Shown one piece after another: positions 1 to 6,637 of a stretch of 22,160 nt of DNA. The translations under genes were made by a program, and so were the position numbers. Below the pieces are notes generated by a model that saw only the letters and a list, made by a program, of their open reading frames with translations, had not been told where the DNA came from and did no database searches. Within the stretch, counting starts at the first letter, position 1. The number at the start of each line of letters is the position of its first letter. This stretch comes from a virus, in IMG/VR virus record IMGVR_UViG_3300036846_000646, positions 1 to 22,160 of that record. One strand, given 5' to 3'.

Positions 1-159
1 ACCGTGCCGCCCTTTCATATTCGGCACGCCGTAGCACACGCGGTGCACCGAGCACGGTGCGAGCGCACGTGGCACGCCAGCACCAGGGCGCGGTGCGATC
101 CATGCGTGGTGGTCGTGGACGTAGATAACACCCGACTGTTGTGGACCATGGGTTACCGG
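1..159. repeat. Left copy of the 159-bp end overlap (circular junction)
   Basis: Bases 1-159 match 22002-22160 with an offset of 22001 and seven substitutions, at 89, 98, 111, 122, 123, 125 and 128. The first 88 bases and the last 31 are identical. The simplest reading is that the contig is circular or circularly permuted and was not trimmed, which gives a unit length of about 22,001 bp. The copy holds the last 41 codons of the small Arg-rich gene and the first four codons of the HNH gene. A true phage terminal repeat would be identical at both ends, so the differences suggest mixed strains in the assembly. Confidence 0.9.
3..128 (+). CDS. C-terminal part of small Arg-rich protein (wraps from 21854)
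   Basis: This is the continuation, through the circular junction, of the gene that starts at 21854. The frame beginning at base 3 reads RAALSYSARRSTRGAPST and ends MRGGRGRR with a TAA stop at 126-128. The right-hand copy ends MRGSRGRR with TAG. Six of the seven differences between the copies are silent in this frame; the only replacement is Gly to Ser. That pattern supports this frame as the coding one and argues against the GTG-started ORF at base 4 in another frame. Function unknown. Confidence 0.75.
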   Translation, partial: RAALSYSARRSTRGAPSTVRAHVARQHQGAVRSMRGGRGRR

Positions 160-405
160 CGACTGCGTCGTCTGGTGTTGGCACGTGACGGCATGGTGTG
201 CCAGATCAAGGGGCCACGATGCACCGGGTACGCCACCCAGGTCGACCACGTCATCGCACGCAGCGAAGGCGGGTCGGTCTACGACATGGCGAATCTGAGG
301 AGTGCATGCCGCATGTGCAACCTCGGGCGACGTGCCGGTCGCCAGCGTCCGGGCAGACGGGGGGCTGGTTCAAAGGACGGTGTGTTCTATGAGGTGCGCC
401 TGTGA
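148..405 (+). CDS. HNH endonuclease (terminase-associated type)
   Basis: An 85-aa protein with a compact HNH fold. A first zinc pair (CQIKGPRC, about residues 17-24) is followed by the core VDHVIARSEGGS with the catalytic-type D-H, then NLRSACRMCN carrying the second CxxC and the terminal Asn. This is the classical small phage HNH layout. In HK97-like phages such a protein sits beside the terminase genes and supports terminase cleavage of DNA (family knowledge). Here it is two genes from the large terminase, consistent with that role. The ATG at 148 starts 19 nt after the preceding stop. An in-frame GTG at 4 would add 48 residues with no HNH similarity that overlap the preceding gene, so 148 is preferred. 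No strong ribosome binding site is visible. Confidence 0.85.
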   Translation: MGYRRLRRLVLARDGMVCQIKGPRCTGYATQVDHVIARSEGGSVYDMANLRSACRMCNLGRRAGRQRPGRRGAGSKDGVFYEVRL

Positions 406-457
406 CGCGCGAGTGATCGACGACCATGAACTGTGTGTCGACCTCGAGTCGACCTCG

Positions 458-501
458 GCGACCGACGCGGTCGCGTTTTGAAAATTGGCGACCGGTTTTT
501 T
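458..501 (+). terminator. Probable terminator/attenuator between HNH and terminase genes
   Basis: GCGACCG (458-464), CGGTCGC (468-474) and GCGACCG (488-494) can form two mutually exclusive 7-bp hairpins. The second hairpin (468-474 with 488-494) is followed by six Ts at 496-501, as in an intrinsic terminator. The first has a 3-nt loop and is followed by GTTTTG. This lies in the 175-nt gap (406-580) that precedes the late operon. TTGACA at 500-505 resembles a -35 element, but I see no convincing -10 at the right distance. The gap could also hold packaging sequence, which I cannot identify. Confidence 0.6.
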
Positions 502-580
502 GACAGCAAGCGCCTGTTTCACCCAGTGCTCACTGTTTGTTTTCTTCCTGAAAGCCCAGGCCAGGGACTGATTTGATCCG

Positions 581-880
581 ATGAAGTCCAAGCCCTTCCA
601 GATTGGCCGCGTCGAGGCCGGATTGAACCGGGATCTGACGACGCGCCACGACATCGGTCCGGCCGAGCGTTCGGCGCTCCGCGTGCAGGCCCGGGCGCTC
701 GACCGGGCTGAATCGGCCTCCGATCCCGACGCCGTGACCCGAGCCAACGCGGTCTACTTGCAACTACGCCAAGCCGCCGGCCTCAGTGCAGGAGGTGCCA
801 AGACTGTCGATGCCTGGGATTCGCTCATGGCCGACGTCCTGCGGGCCACCCCCGGCGATAGCAAGCCGGCGAACGGCTGA
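581..880 (+). CDS. terS: Putative terminase small subunit
   Basis: A 99-aa, mostly helical, charged protein directly upstream of the large terminase. The small terminase subunit recognises phage DNA and regulates the motor. The call rests mainly on position and size, because small subunits are poorly conserved and I see no diagnostic motif. The central segment (about residues 25-75, rich in Ala, Arg and Asp) looks like helical oligomerisation or DNA-binding structure. The ATG at 581 is the only reasonable start; a weak AGGGA lies 13 nt upstream. The 3' end overlaps the large-subunit gene by about 70 nt in another frame. Confidence 0.6.
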   Translation: MKSKPFQIGRVEAGLNRDLTTRHDIGPAERSALRVQARALDRAESASDPDAVTRANAVYLQLRQAAGLSAGGAKTVDAWDSLMADVLRATPGDSKPANG

Positions 881-2249
881 ACGGGCGACGTTCGGGCCGG
901 CGGCGGCTCGTCTCGCCGAGGCCTGTGGCAAGCCGTTCATGCCCTGGCAGCGCCACGTGGCCGACGTGGCGCTCGAGGTCGATGCCGACGGCCGCTTCTG
1001 CTACCACCTCGTCGTCGTCACCGTACCCAGGCAGTCGGGGAAGACGACCCTGTTCGGCGCCGTGCTCGACCACCGGGCCCTGCTCGTCCCGCGCTGCCGG
1101 GCCTGGTACACGATGCAGACCCAGAAGGACGCGGTCGACTGGCTGACGAACGAACACTGGCCCTTGCTCGCACCCTTCGCCGATGCGGCCCGGCTGCGTC
1201 GCATGGCGGGCTCAGAAGACATCCGCTGGAACGTCAGCGGCGGCATGATCCGGCCGTTCCCGCCGAACCCGACCGGGCTGCACGGCAAGGTGAGCGACAT
1301 CGTCGTCATCGACGAGTGCTGGGCCTTCGACCAGATGAAGGGCTCCCAGCTCGATCAAGCGATAGTTCCTACACAAGCGACGCGTCCCAACGCCCAGGTC
1401 TGGAAACTGTCGACCGCCGGCGACGCGGCGGCGCTCTGGTGGCTCGGCACCGTCGAAGCGGGCCGGGCCGCGGCGCTCTCTGGTAAGGACCGCGGCGTCG
1501 CCTTCTTCGAGTGGAGCTGCAGCGACGAGCTCGACCCGACCGATCCGGCCTCCTGGCCGCTCTACCACCCCGCCTACGGGCGCACCATCGGCGAGGCGTC
1601 CATGCACGCCGCGCTGGCGATGCTCGGCCCAGACGACTTCGCCCGCGCCTACGGGAACCGGTGGGTGTCGATGGTCGACCGGGTGATCCCGGCCCCGGCG
1701 TGGCGTGACGCGGCCGACCCCGAAGCATCCATGCCCGAGCGTGGACATGTCGCGCTGGGCTTCGACGTGGCGCTGGACCGCTCCGAGGGCGCCATCGCGG
1801 CAGCGTGGCGGACAGAGGACGGTGTCGCGCACCTCGAGGTCGCCGACTGCCGTCCCGGCGTGGGTTGGATCCCCGAGCGCGCACTCGAGCTCGTCGAGCG
1901 TTGGGCGCCGCTCGCCTTCGCCTATGACGCCGCGGGCCCCGCCATCGACGTCGCAGACGTGCTCAGTCGCCACGGTGTGACCCTCGAAGGTTTGAAGGGC
2001 AAGGAATACGCCGCGGCGTGTCAGGGGCTCTTAGAACTAATTTGCGGGGCGCCTCCGGCCATTCGCATCCGCCCCCACCGCGCGCTCGACGCCGCGGCCG
2101 CGTCGGCGGCCCGTCGCAACGTCGCCGACGCGTGGGCCTGGGGTCGGCGCCAGAGCGCCACGTCCATCGCGACACTCACCGCGGCCACCGTCGCGCTCTG
2201 GGCCTACGACCACGCTCCGGCCGCGCTGGGGTCGTTCCGGATTTACTAG
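810..2249 (+). CDS. terL: Terminase large subunit (ATPase plus nuclease)
   Basis: About 479 aa. This is the packaging motor that hydrolyses ATP to translocate DNA into the prohead and cuts the concatemer. From the ATG at 810, Walker A is VPRQSGKTT (about 72-80), Walker B is IVVIDE (about 164-169) and the coupling motif is STAGD (about 201-205). The C-terminal RNase H-like nuclease shows GFDVALD (Asp about 319) and AYDAAGP (Asp about 373). The N-terminal FMPWQRHV is typical of actinophage large subunits. The start is uncertain. No in-frame start codon lies after the end of terS, so the gene must begin inside it; AGGAGG at 790-795 supports initiation nearby. ATG 810 lies 14 nt from it, and GTG 795, GTG 786 and CTG 804 are alternatives. 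Confidence 0.93.
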   Translation: MPGIRSWPTSCGPPPAIASRRTAERATFGPAAARLAEACGKPFMPWQRHVADVALEVDADGRFCYHLVVVTVPRQSGKTTLFGAVLDHRALLVPRCRAWYTMQTQKDAVDWLTNEHWPLLAPFADAARLRRMAGSEDIRWNVSGGMIRPFPPNPTGLHGKVSDIVVIDECWAFDQMKGSQLDQAIVPTQATRPNAQVWKLSTAGDAAALWWLGTVEAGRAAALSGKDRGVAFFEWSCSDELDPTDPASWPLYHPAYGRTIGEASMHAALAMLGPDDFARAYGNRWVSMVDRVIPAPAWRDAADPEASMPERGHVALGFDVALDRSEGAIAAAWRTEDGVAHLEVADCRPGVGWIPERALELVERWAPLAFAYDAAGPAIDVADVLSRHGVTLEGLKGKEYAAACQGLLELICGAPPAIRIRPHRALDAAAASAARRNVADAWAWGRRQSATSIATLTAATVALWAYDHAPAALGSFRIY

Positions 2250-2254
2250 GTGTG

Positions 2255-2300
2255 CCGTCCGGCGTCGCCTACCCCATCTTCCCCGAGCGACGTCGGGCGG
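2255..2300. terminator. Putative bidirectional terminator between convergent genes
   Basis: A 13-bp stem pairs 2255-2267 with 2288-2300 (two G-U pairs, otherwise Watson-Crick) around a 20-nt loop. It lies exactly between the stop of the large terminase (2249) and the stop of the minus-strand microgene (2301). No T-tract follows on either strand, which is common for terminators in GC-rich actinobacteria. The assignment is from position and structure only. Confidence 0.55.
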
Positions 2301-2468
2301 TTACTTGGGTGGGGGCTCGGTGACCCCGTCGTCCTGGCGCAGGTAGACCACCCAGCCACCGCCCGAGATCGTCGAGGCTTCGGCGTGGAAGGGCTCCCAG
2401 CCGCCCGGGAAGGTCGCCTCGTCGGTCTCTTCCTTGACTTCGACGCGGAGGACCTTGAAATGCCACAT
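2301..2468 (-). CDS. Small 55-aa protein on the minus strand, DUF4177/DUF1737-like pattern
   Basis: The reverse strand encodes a 55-aa protein starting MWHFKVLRVEVKEE and containing GGWEPFHAEAS and GGGWVVYLRQDDG before the TAA stop. Nearly every codon ends in G or C, as in the real genes of this genome. An in-frame stop lies only four codons upstream of the ATG, so the start is fixed. The layout of beta strand, acidic helix, GW(E)PF and hydrophobic strand resembles the small phage and bacterial DUF4177/DUF1737-type proteins, whose function is unknown. It is the only minus-strand gene in the late region, convergent with terminase and divergent from portal. TAGGGT lies 6 nt before the ATG and could be a -10 box for a leaderless transcript. 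Confidence 0.75.
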   Translation of the reverse strand: MWHFKVLRVEVKEETDEATFPGGWEPFHAEASTISGGGWVVYLRQDDGVTEPPPK

Positions 2469-2542
2469 AAGCCAACCCTAAGCCTTCGGTAGAGGTGAAT
2501 GCTTGCTTTTACCTGCGCTGACGCGACAACGTTGACGCGAAA
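2469..2542. promoter_or_regulatory. Divergent intergenic region upstream of portal, with repeated TGACGCGA
   Basis: This 74-nt spacer separates the divergent microgene and portal gene. It holds two copies of TGACGCGA (2519-2526 and 2533-2540), 14 bp apart, around the palindrome CAACGTTG, just before the portal ATG. On the minus strand TAGGGT (2480-2475) fits the actinobacterial TANNNT -10 pattern. A promoter or operator role is inferred from position. No clear Shine-Dalgarno sequence precedes the portal start. Confidence 0.4.
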
Positions 2543-3763
2543 ATGTCGCTGACCGCCACCCCAGTCGGGCCGATGATCACCGGCGCGCGGGCGCGCAGCG
2601 CCATGCCGCCAGGGGTCAACCTGCTCGCCGGTGTCGGGCCCTACGTGGTCGACGCCAGCACGGCCCGCCAGGTGCCCGCCGTCGGCCGGGCCCTCCAGCT
2701 CTACAGCGGCATGTGCAAACAGATGCCCATGGAGGCCTACCGCGGCTACACCCGTCTCGACAACCAGCCGCGGATGCTTTCCCGCCCCGACATGGACAAC
2801 GCCGGTAGTTGGTTCGTCCAGGTCAACGTCGAGGACTACCTGCTCAACGGCAACGCCATCAGCTACGTGACCGCCCGTGGCGCCGACGGCTGGCCGCTGA
2901 GCTCGGTGTGGCTGCCCGTCCAATGGGTCAACATCATGTGGAACTGGTCGGACCCGACCGGTGCGGCGGCGAGCTACTACTACCTGGGGGAGCAGCTCGT
3001 CAACGACGACGTCGTCCACGTCAAGCGCGGGGCGGATCGCTTCTACCCGGTGCGCGGCGTCGGCGTCGTCGAGGAGTACCTCAACACGCTCGACCGCGTG
3101 GCGATGGAGGAGGAGTACGAGCGCGGGGCGCTGGCCAACGGGGCGGTGCCCTCGGCCGCCATCATCACCCCGCAGGCCACGTTGACCCAGGAAGTGGCCG
3201 ACGAGGCCAAGGCGACGTGGATGACCAACTTCAGCGGCCCCGTGCGCGAGCCGGTCATCCTGCCCAACGGCACGGTGATCCAGCCGCTGGCGTGGTCGCC
3301 CACCGACACCCAGCTGTCAGAAGCTCGTCGCCTCTCGCTCATCGACGTGGCGAACATGTTCAACCTCGACGGCTACTGGCTCGGCGCTCCGGTGGCGGGC
3401 ATGACGTACCGCACGGCCGGCCCGCAGTACCAACAGGTCCTGCGCACCAGCCTCGAGCCCTTGCTGGCCGACTTCGAGGACGTCTGGTCCAACGCCTGGC
3501 TGCCGCGCGGCACCACGATCCGCTTCCAGCGCAGCCAACTGCTGAGGGAGGACCTCGCCACGTCCATGACGGCCGCGGTGGCCGGCGTCGCGTCGGGCAT
3601 CATGTCGATCCCAGAGGCCCGCGTGATGGTGGGCCTGCCGCCCCAGACCTTCGGCGCCACCGGTATCACCGCCGACCTCGGCGGCACCTCGACCGCGTCA
3701 CCCGACGACCCCAATGCGCCGCTCGCGCCCGACCAGGGCGAGACGGGAGGAGTCCAGCCATGA
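2543..3763 (+). CDS. Portal protein
   Basis: A 406-aa protein of the HK97/SPP1-like portal type, the dodecameric ring at the head vertex through which DNA passes. It shows the expected order: an N-terminal region with TARQVPAVGRALQLYSG, a conserved GNAISYV segment near residue 110, a clip/stem region, and the helical stretch LIDVANMFNLDGYWLG with the following GMTYRTAGPQ near residue 300. The Pro/Asp-rich C-terminus after about 375 looks disordered. Position after terminase and before the prohead protease agrees with the assignment. The stop overlaps the protease start as ATGA, so the two are probably translationally coupled. ATG 2543 is the first start, and no better Shine-Dalgarno sequence supports a later one. 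Confidence 0.9.
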   Translation: MSLTATPVGPMITGARARSAMPPGVNLLAGVGPYVVDASTARQVPAVGRALQLYSGMCKQMPMEAYRGYTRLDNQPRMLSRPDMDNAGSWFVQVNVEDYLLNGNAISYVTARGADGWPLSSVWLPVQWVNIMWNWSDPTGAAASYYYLGEQLVNDDVVHVKRGADRFYPVRGVGVVEEYLNTLDRVAMEEEYERGALANGAVPSAAIITPQATLTQEVADEAKATWMTNFSGPVREPVILPNGTVIQPLAWSPTDTQLSEARRLSLIDVANMFNLDGYWLGAPVAGMTYRTAGPQYQQVLRTSLEPLLADFEDVWSNAWLPRGTTIRFQRSQLLREDLATSMTAAVAGVASGIMSIPEARVMVGLPPQTFGATGITADLGGTSTASPDDPNAPLAPDQGETGGVQP

Positions 3764-4401
3764 CCATCGCACCCGAGAGCCGCACCTACGCCACCCGCCT
3801 CGAGCTCGTCGACACCGAGGCGACGGGGCGCAAGCCCTACCGCTACCTCGAAGGCCGCGCCGTGCCGTATGACACCTGGGGCGACTGCGGCATGTTCATG
3901 GAGCGCCACGCCCTCGAGAGCTTCAAGCGCTCGACGACGGGCAACTCCGGCGCCAAGTTGCCGCTGATGCTCTTCCACGACCGCCAGCGCATCCCCGTCG
4001 GCGTCGCCGAGAAGTGGACGCACAACGACGGGCTGAGCGGCGTGTGGCGGCTGTCCGAGTCGCCCGAGGCCCAGCGCGCGGCGGAGGCGGCGTCCCAAGG
4101 CCTGCTCGTCGGGCTGTCCGTCGGCTTCCAGCCCCAGAAGAGCGACTGGAACCACATCGCCTGGGACGAATGGGATCCGGCGCTCGGCCCGGACCACAAG
4201 GACAAGGTGACCCACCTCGAGTCGCGTCTCGTCGAGGTATCACTCACACCGACGCCCGTCTTCGAGGACGCCGGCGTCTCTGAGGTCCGCACCGCCATGG
4301 ACGCGTTGCAGATCCGTGAGCAGAAGGTGATCAGGCCTGAACGCCAAGTCGATGCTTGGCGCGCCTGGCGCGCCGCACTAGAGTCCGCCACCAGCGAGTA
4401 G
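3760..4401 (+). CDS. HK97-family prohead protease
   Basis: A 213-aa maturation protease that cleaves the capsid protein's scaffold-like N-terminus in the prohead. Family features seen are the fold entry RYLEGRAVPYDTW (about 28-40), the catalytic-type His in LMLFHDRQRIPVG (about 70-80), the catalytic-type Ser in GLLVGLSVGF (about 114-123), and RLVEVSLTPTPVFEDAGV, where these proteases normally carry a conserved E-S/T-P segment. The start overlaps the portal stop (ATGA) and is preceded by GGGAGG at 3745-3750, a good ribosome binding site. The C-terminal 35 residues are charged and probably non-catalytic. Confidence 0.92.
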   Translation: MTIAPESRTYATRLELVDTEATGRKPYRYLEGRAVPYDTWGDCGMFMERHALESFKRSTTGNSGAKLPLMLFHDRQRIPVGVAEKWTHNDGLSGVWRLSESPEAQRAAEAASQGLLVGLSVGFQPQKSDWNHIAWDEWDPALGPDHKDKVTHLESRLVEVSLTPTPVFEDAGVSEVRTAMDALQIREQKVIRPERQVDAWRAWRAALESATSE

Positions 4402-4419
4402 TCCGCGGCCGGCCCGTTC

Positions 4420-4452
4420 CGACGCCCGGCCCGACGCCCGGGCGCGACGCCC
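4420..4452. repeat. Short GC-rich direct repeats upstream of the capsid gene
   Basis: CGACGCCC occurs three times (4420-4427, 4432-4439, 4445-4452) at 12-13 bp spacing in the 130-nt gap between protease and capsid genes, with the palindrome GCCCGGGC overlapping. This is the largest gap within the head operon. It could be an mRNA structure that adjusts capsid expression, or a promoter region. Neither is demonstrated by the sequence. Confidence 0.4.
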
Positions 4453-4531
4453 ACCGCCGGGCCACCGTAGGGGCACCTTGGCGCCAGCACCTTCTTGGCC
4501 CCAATCCGACGAACGGAAAGGTTCCGGCACC

Positions 4532-5899
4532 ATGCCCAACGTTGTCCTAGATCGTCTGCGCGAGCAGCGTGACGAGCAGATCTCGACCATCGACGCCATC
4601 CTCGGCCAGGTAGGCGAGGAGCGCGACCTCGTCGACGCCGAGCGCAACCTGCTCGAAGCGGCACGCCAGCGCATCAACGAGATCGACGCCCAGATAGAGC
4701 CCTTGGCCGGCTTCGAGGCCCTACGCGGCCAGCACAACGACAAGCTCGCCGCGCTGCCCCGTCCCGAGACCGCCCCGGTGCGTGCCGCGGCGGTGCCGAA
4801 CCGCCCCGCGCCCTGGTCGACTCCGGGCGAGTTCATCATCGACTACATGCGGGCCAACTCGATGATGGACCGCGGCCAGCGCGACGAGCAGGCGGCGAGC
4901 CGCCTCGGCAACTTCTACGCCCAGCGCGCCGACATGACCACGACCCAGACGCCCGGCCTGTTGCCGACCCCGATCATCGGCCAGGTGGTCAGCCTCATCG
5001 ACAGCTTCCGGCCGCTGATCACCTCCCTTGGTGGCGCTCGAGCGCTCGGCGGCATCGCCGGCACGACGTTCACCCGGCCCAAGATCACGACACACACGAC
5101 GGTCGGCGTGCAGGCCACCCAGAAGACCGCGTTGAGCTCCCAGGCCATGGTGGTGTCGCCGGTCACGTTCACCAAGGCCACCTACGGCGGTTACGTCGAC
5201 GTCAGCCGCCAGGACATCGACTGGACGTCCCCAGCGGCGTGGGACATCGTCGTGCGCGACCTCGCCGAGGTCTACTCGGTGCAGACCGAGACCGCGGTGG
5301 CGGCCAACTTCAAGACCGCGGCCACCGGCACCGCCATCTCCGTGGGCACAGCGGCCCAGCCCGTCACGCTCTCCCAGTGGGCCACCGGGCTCTACACCGC
5401 GGCCATGCACTCCTACCAACAGGCCCGGCGCATGCCCGACCGCATCTGGTGCAGCCTCGACGTGTGGGCCGCGCTGGGCGCCCTGGTCGACACCACCCGC
5501 GTCGTCCTGCCCGTCGACACGACCCGCGAAATGGGCGCACCGGGGACGAGCCAACTCGGCATGTTCGCCGGCGACCTGTTCGGACTGCCGCGCATCGTGG
5601 TGCCGACCTTCGCCAGCGGCACGCTCATCGTCGGGCCGTCCACGCTCTATGAGGTCTACGAGGAGGTCATCGGACTGCTCAGCGTCATCGAGCCCTCCCT
5701 GCTCGGTGTCCAGGTCGCTTACGGCGGCTACGTCGCCTTCGGGACGCTCGACACGCTGAGCTTCATCCCGATCACCGTCGTGGGCACACTGCCGACAGCC
5801 GCCGAGGCCGAGGACGCCGCAGCCGAAGCCGAAGAGGCCGACGAGGCCGAGCCGGGCTCAGGGCCGGGCACGCCCAAGGCCAGAAGGTCGAGGGCCTAG
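4532..5899 (+). CDS. Major capsid protein, HK97 fold
   Basis: A 455-aa capsid subunit. Residues 1 to about 60 form a long charged helix with heptad character (LDRLREQRDEQIS, EERDLVDAERNLLEAARQR), the scaffold-like delta domain that HK97-type capsid proteins carry and their protease removes. The body follows from about residue 110, with the typical GG(Y/A)V(D)VSRQDIDWTSPAAWDI segment near 228 and a beta-rich C-domain. The tail after about residue 420 is an unusual Ala/Glu-rich stretch ending in basic KARRSRA. The ATG at 4532 is preceded by GAAAGG (4516-4521). An upstream in-frame start at 4478 would add 18 residues without a better site. It sits immediately after the protease gene. Confidence 0.93.
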   Translation: MPNVVLDRLREQRDEQISTIDAILGQVGEERDLVDAERNLLEAARQRINEIDAQIEPLAGFEALRGQHNDKLAALPRPETAPVRAAAVPNRPAPWSTPGEFIIDYMRANSMMDRGQRDEQAASRLGNFYAQRADMTTTQTPGLLPTPIIGQVVSLIDSFRPLITSLGGARALGGIAGTTFTRPKITTHTTVGVQATQKTALSSQAMVVSPVTFTKATYGGYVDVSRQDIDWTSPAAWDIVVRDLAEVYSVQTETAVAANFKTAATGTAISVGTAAQPVTLSQWATGLYTAAMHSYQQARRMPDRIWCSLDVWAALGALVDTTRVVLPVDTTREMGAPGTSQLGMFAGDLFGLPRIVVPTFASGTLIVGPSTLYEVYEEVIGLLSVIEPSLLGVQVAYGGYVAFGTLDTLSFIPITVVGTLPTAAEAEDAAAEAEEADEAEPGSGPGTPKARRSRA

Positions 5900-5902
5900 G
5901 AC

Positions 5903-6235
5903 ATGGCGGGCGGCATCTGGCCGAAGCTCGCCGACGTCCGGTCGTGGCTGCGTCTGGCACCCGACGCAGCCGAGGACGCCGTCATCGACCAGTGCCGCCT
6001 CGCTGCCATCGCCTACGGCATCGGACGGACGGGTTCACAGTGGTTGGCCGACACAACCACCCTGCCCGATGCCGTGTTCCAGGCGTGCGTCATGGACGCG
6101 GGCCGCATCTATCGCCGGCGCGATTCTCTCGACGGGACGATCGCGTGGGGGGACATGGGTGTGGTCCGCGTCGGACGTGCCGACCCCGACACCGAACGTC
6201 TCTATGCGCTCTATGCCCCGCTGGTATTTTCTTGA
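5903..6235 (+). CDS. Head-tail connector (gp6-like adaptor)
   Basis: A 110-aa helical protein placed directly after the major capsid gene, where HK97-like phages encode the gp6/gp15-type adaptor that docks under the portal. The first half (KLADVRSWLRL, then EDAVIDQCRLAAIAYG) is the usual helical hairpin. The middle VFQACVMDAGRIYRRRDSLDG matches the conserved A-x-L-Y-R-R-R-x-S-P/L-D-G pattern of this family. The last part (WGDMGVVRVGRADPDTERL) contains the loop and final helix. ATG 5903 follows the capsid stop by 3 nt. The stop forms a TTGA overlap with the next gene. Confidence 0.85.
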   Translation: MAGGIWPKLADVRSWLRLAPDAAEDAVIDQCRLAAIAYGIGRTGSQWLADTTTLPDAVFQACVMDAGRIYRRRDSLDGTIAWGDMGVVRVGRADPDTERLYALYAPLVFS

Positions 6236-6627
6236 GCTGGCAGCGCGCCCCGGTGGCCGCCGCCGTCGCGGACGTGTTGTCCTCAGCCGGCGATGGCTGG
6301 GGCGTGGCGAGCTTCGCCACGCCGCCCGAGACGCTGAACCCGCCGGCCTACGTCTGCGCTTACCCGCGCACGGTCCAATACGACCTGAGCAGCTTTGGCG
6401 TCGACCTGGTCGAGTACATCGTGGGCGCCTACGCCGGGCCGAACGACCCCGACACCCTCGACGAGCTCTTGGCCCAGGCGCGCGCCGCTCTGTCGGTCGA
6501 CCCGGGCCTGGGCGGGGTGGTGCAGTCGCTCGTGCCCACGACGCAATCCAACTGGCGCCGCGTTGCTATCGCCAGCACCAACGTCAACGTGCTGGCGGCC
6601 GACCTGACGCTCGAGATCCGAATGTGA
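6232..6627 (+). CDS. Tail completion/terminator-like protein
   Basis: A 131-aa protein read from a TTG at 6232 that overlaps the preceding stop (TTGA). The alternative, GTG 6253, loses seven residues. It holds an alpha/beta domain: helix APVAAAVADVLSSAG, strand PAYVCAYPRTVQYD, helix DTLDELLAQARAAL, and the terminal strand VNVLAADLTLEIRM. Ending in a hydrophobic beta strand is common in minor tail and tail-terminator proteins encoded between connector and tail tube. Such a protein caps the tail tube or joins head to tail. I assign it by gene order and secondary-structure reading rather than by a signature. Confidence 0.65.
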   Translation: MSWQRAPVAAAVADVLSSAGDGWGVASFATPPETLNPPAYVCAYPRTVQYDLSSFGVDLVEYIVGAYAGPNDPDTLDELLAQARAALSVDPGLGGVVQSLVPTTQSNWRRVAIASTNVNVLAADLTLEIRM

Positions 6628-6637
6628 AAGGGGAACC

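Noticed and set aside
1-159. Exact direct terminal repeats as physical genome ends
   Set aside because: The copies differ at seven positions, whereas replicated phage terminal repeats are normally identical. Untrimmed circular assembly fits better.
4-405. Full-length 133-aa HNH ORF from GTG at 4
   Set aside because: Its first 48 codons overlap the Arg-rich gene in another frame, and the differences between the two end copies are silent in that other frame. HNH similarity begins after ATG 148.
500-528. TTGACA as -35 of a late promoter
   Set aside because: No acceptable -10 hexamer at 16-18 bp spacing, and it overlaps the T-tract of a terminator candidate.
1212-1973. Minus-strand ORF antisense to the large terminase (253 aa)
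   Set aside because: Shadow of a gene with unmistakable Walker and nuclease motifs.
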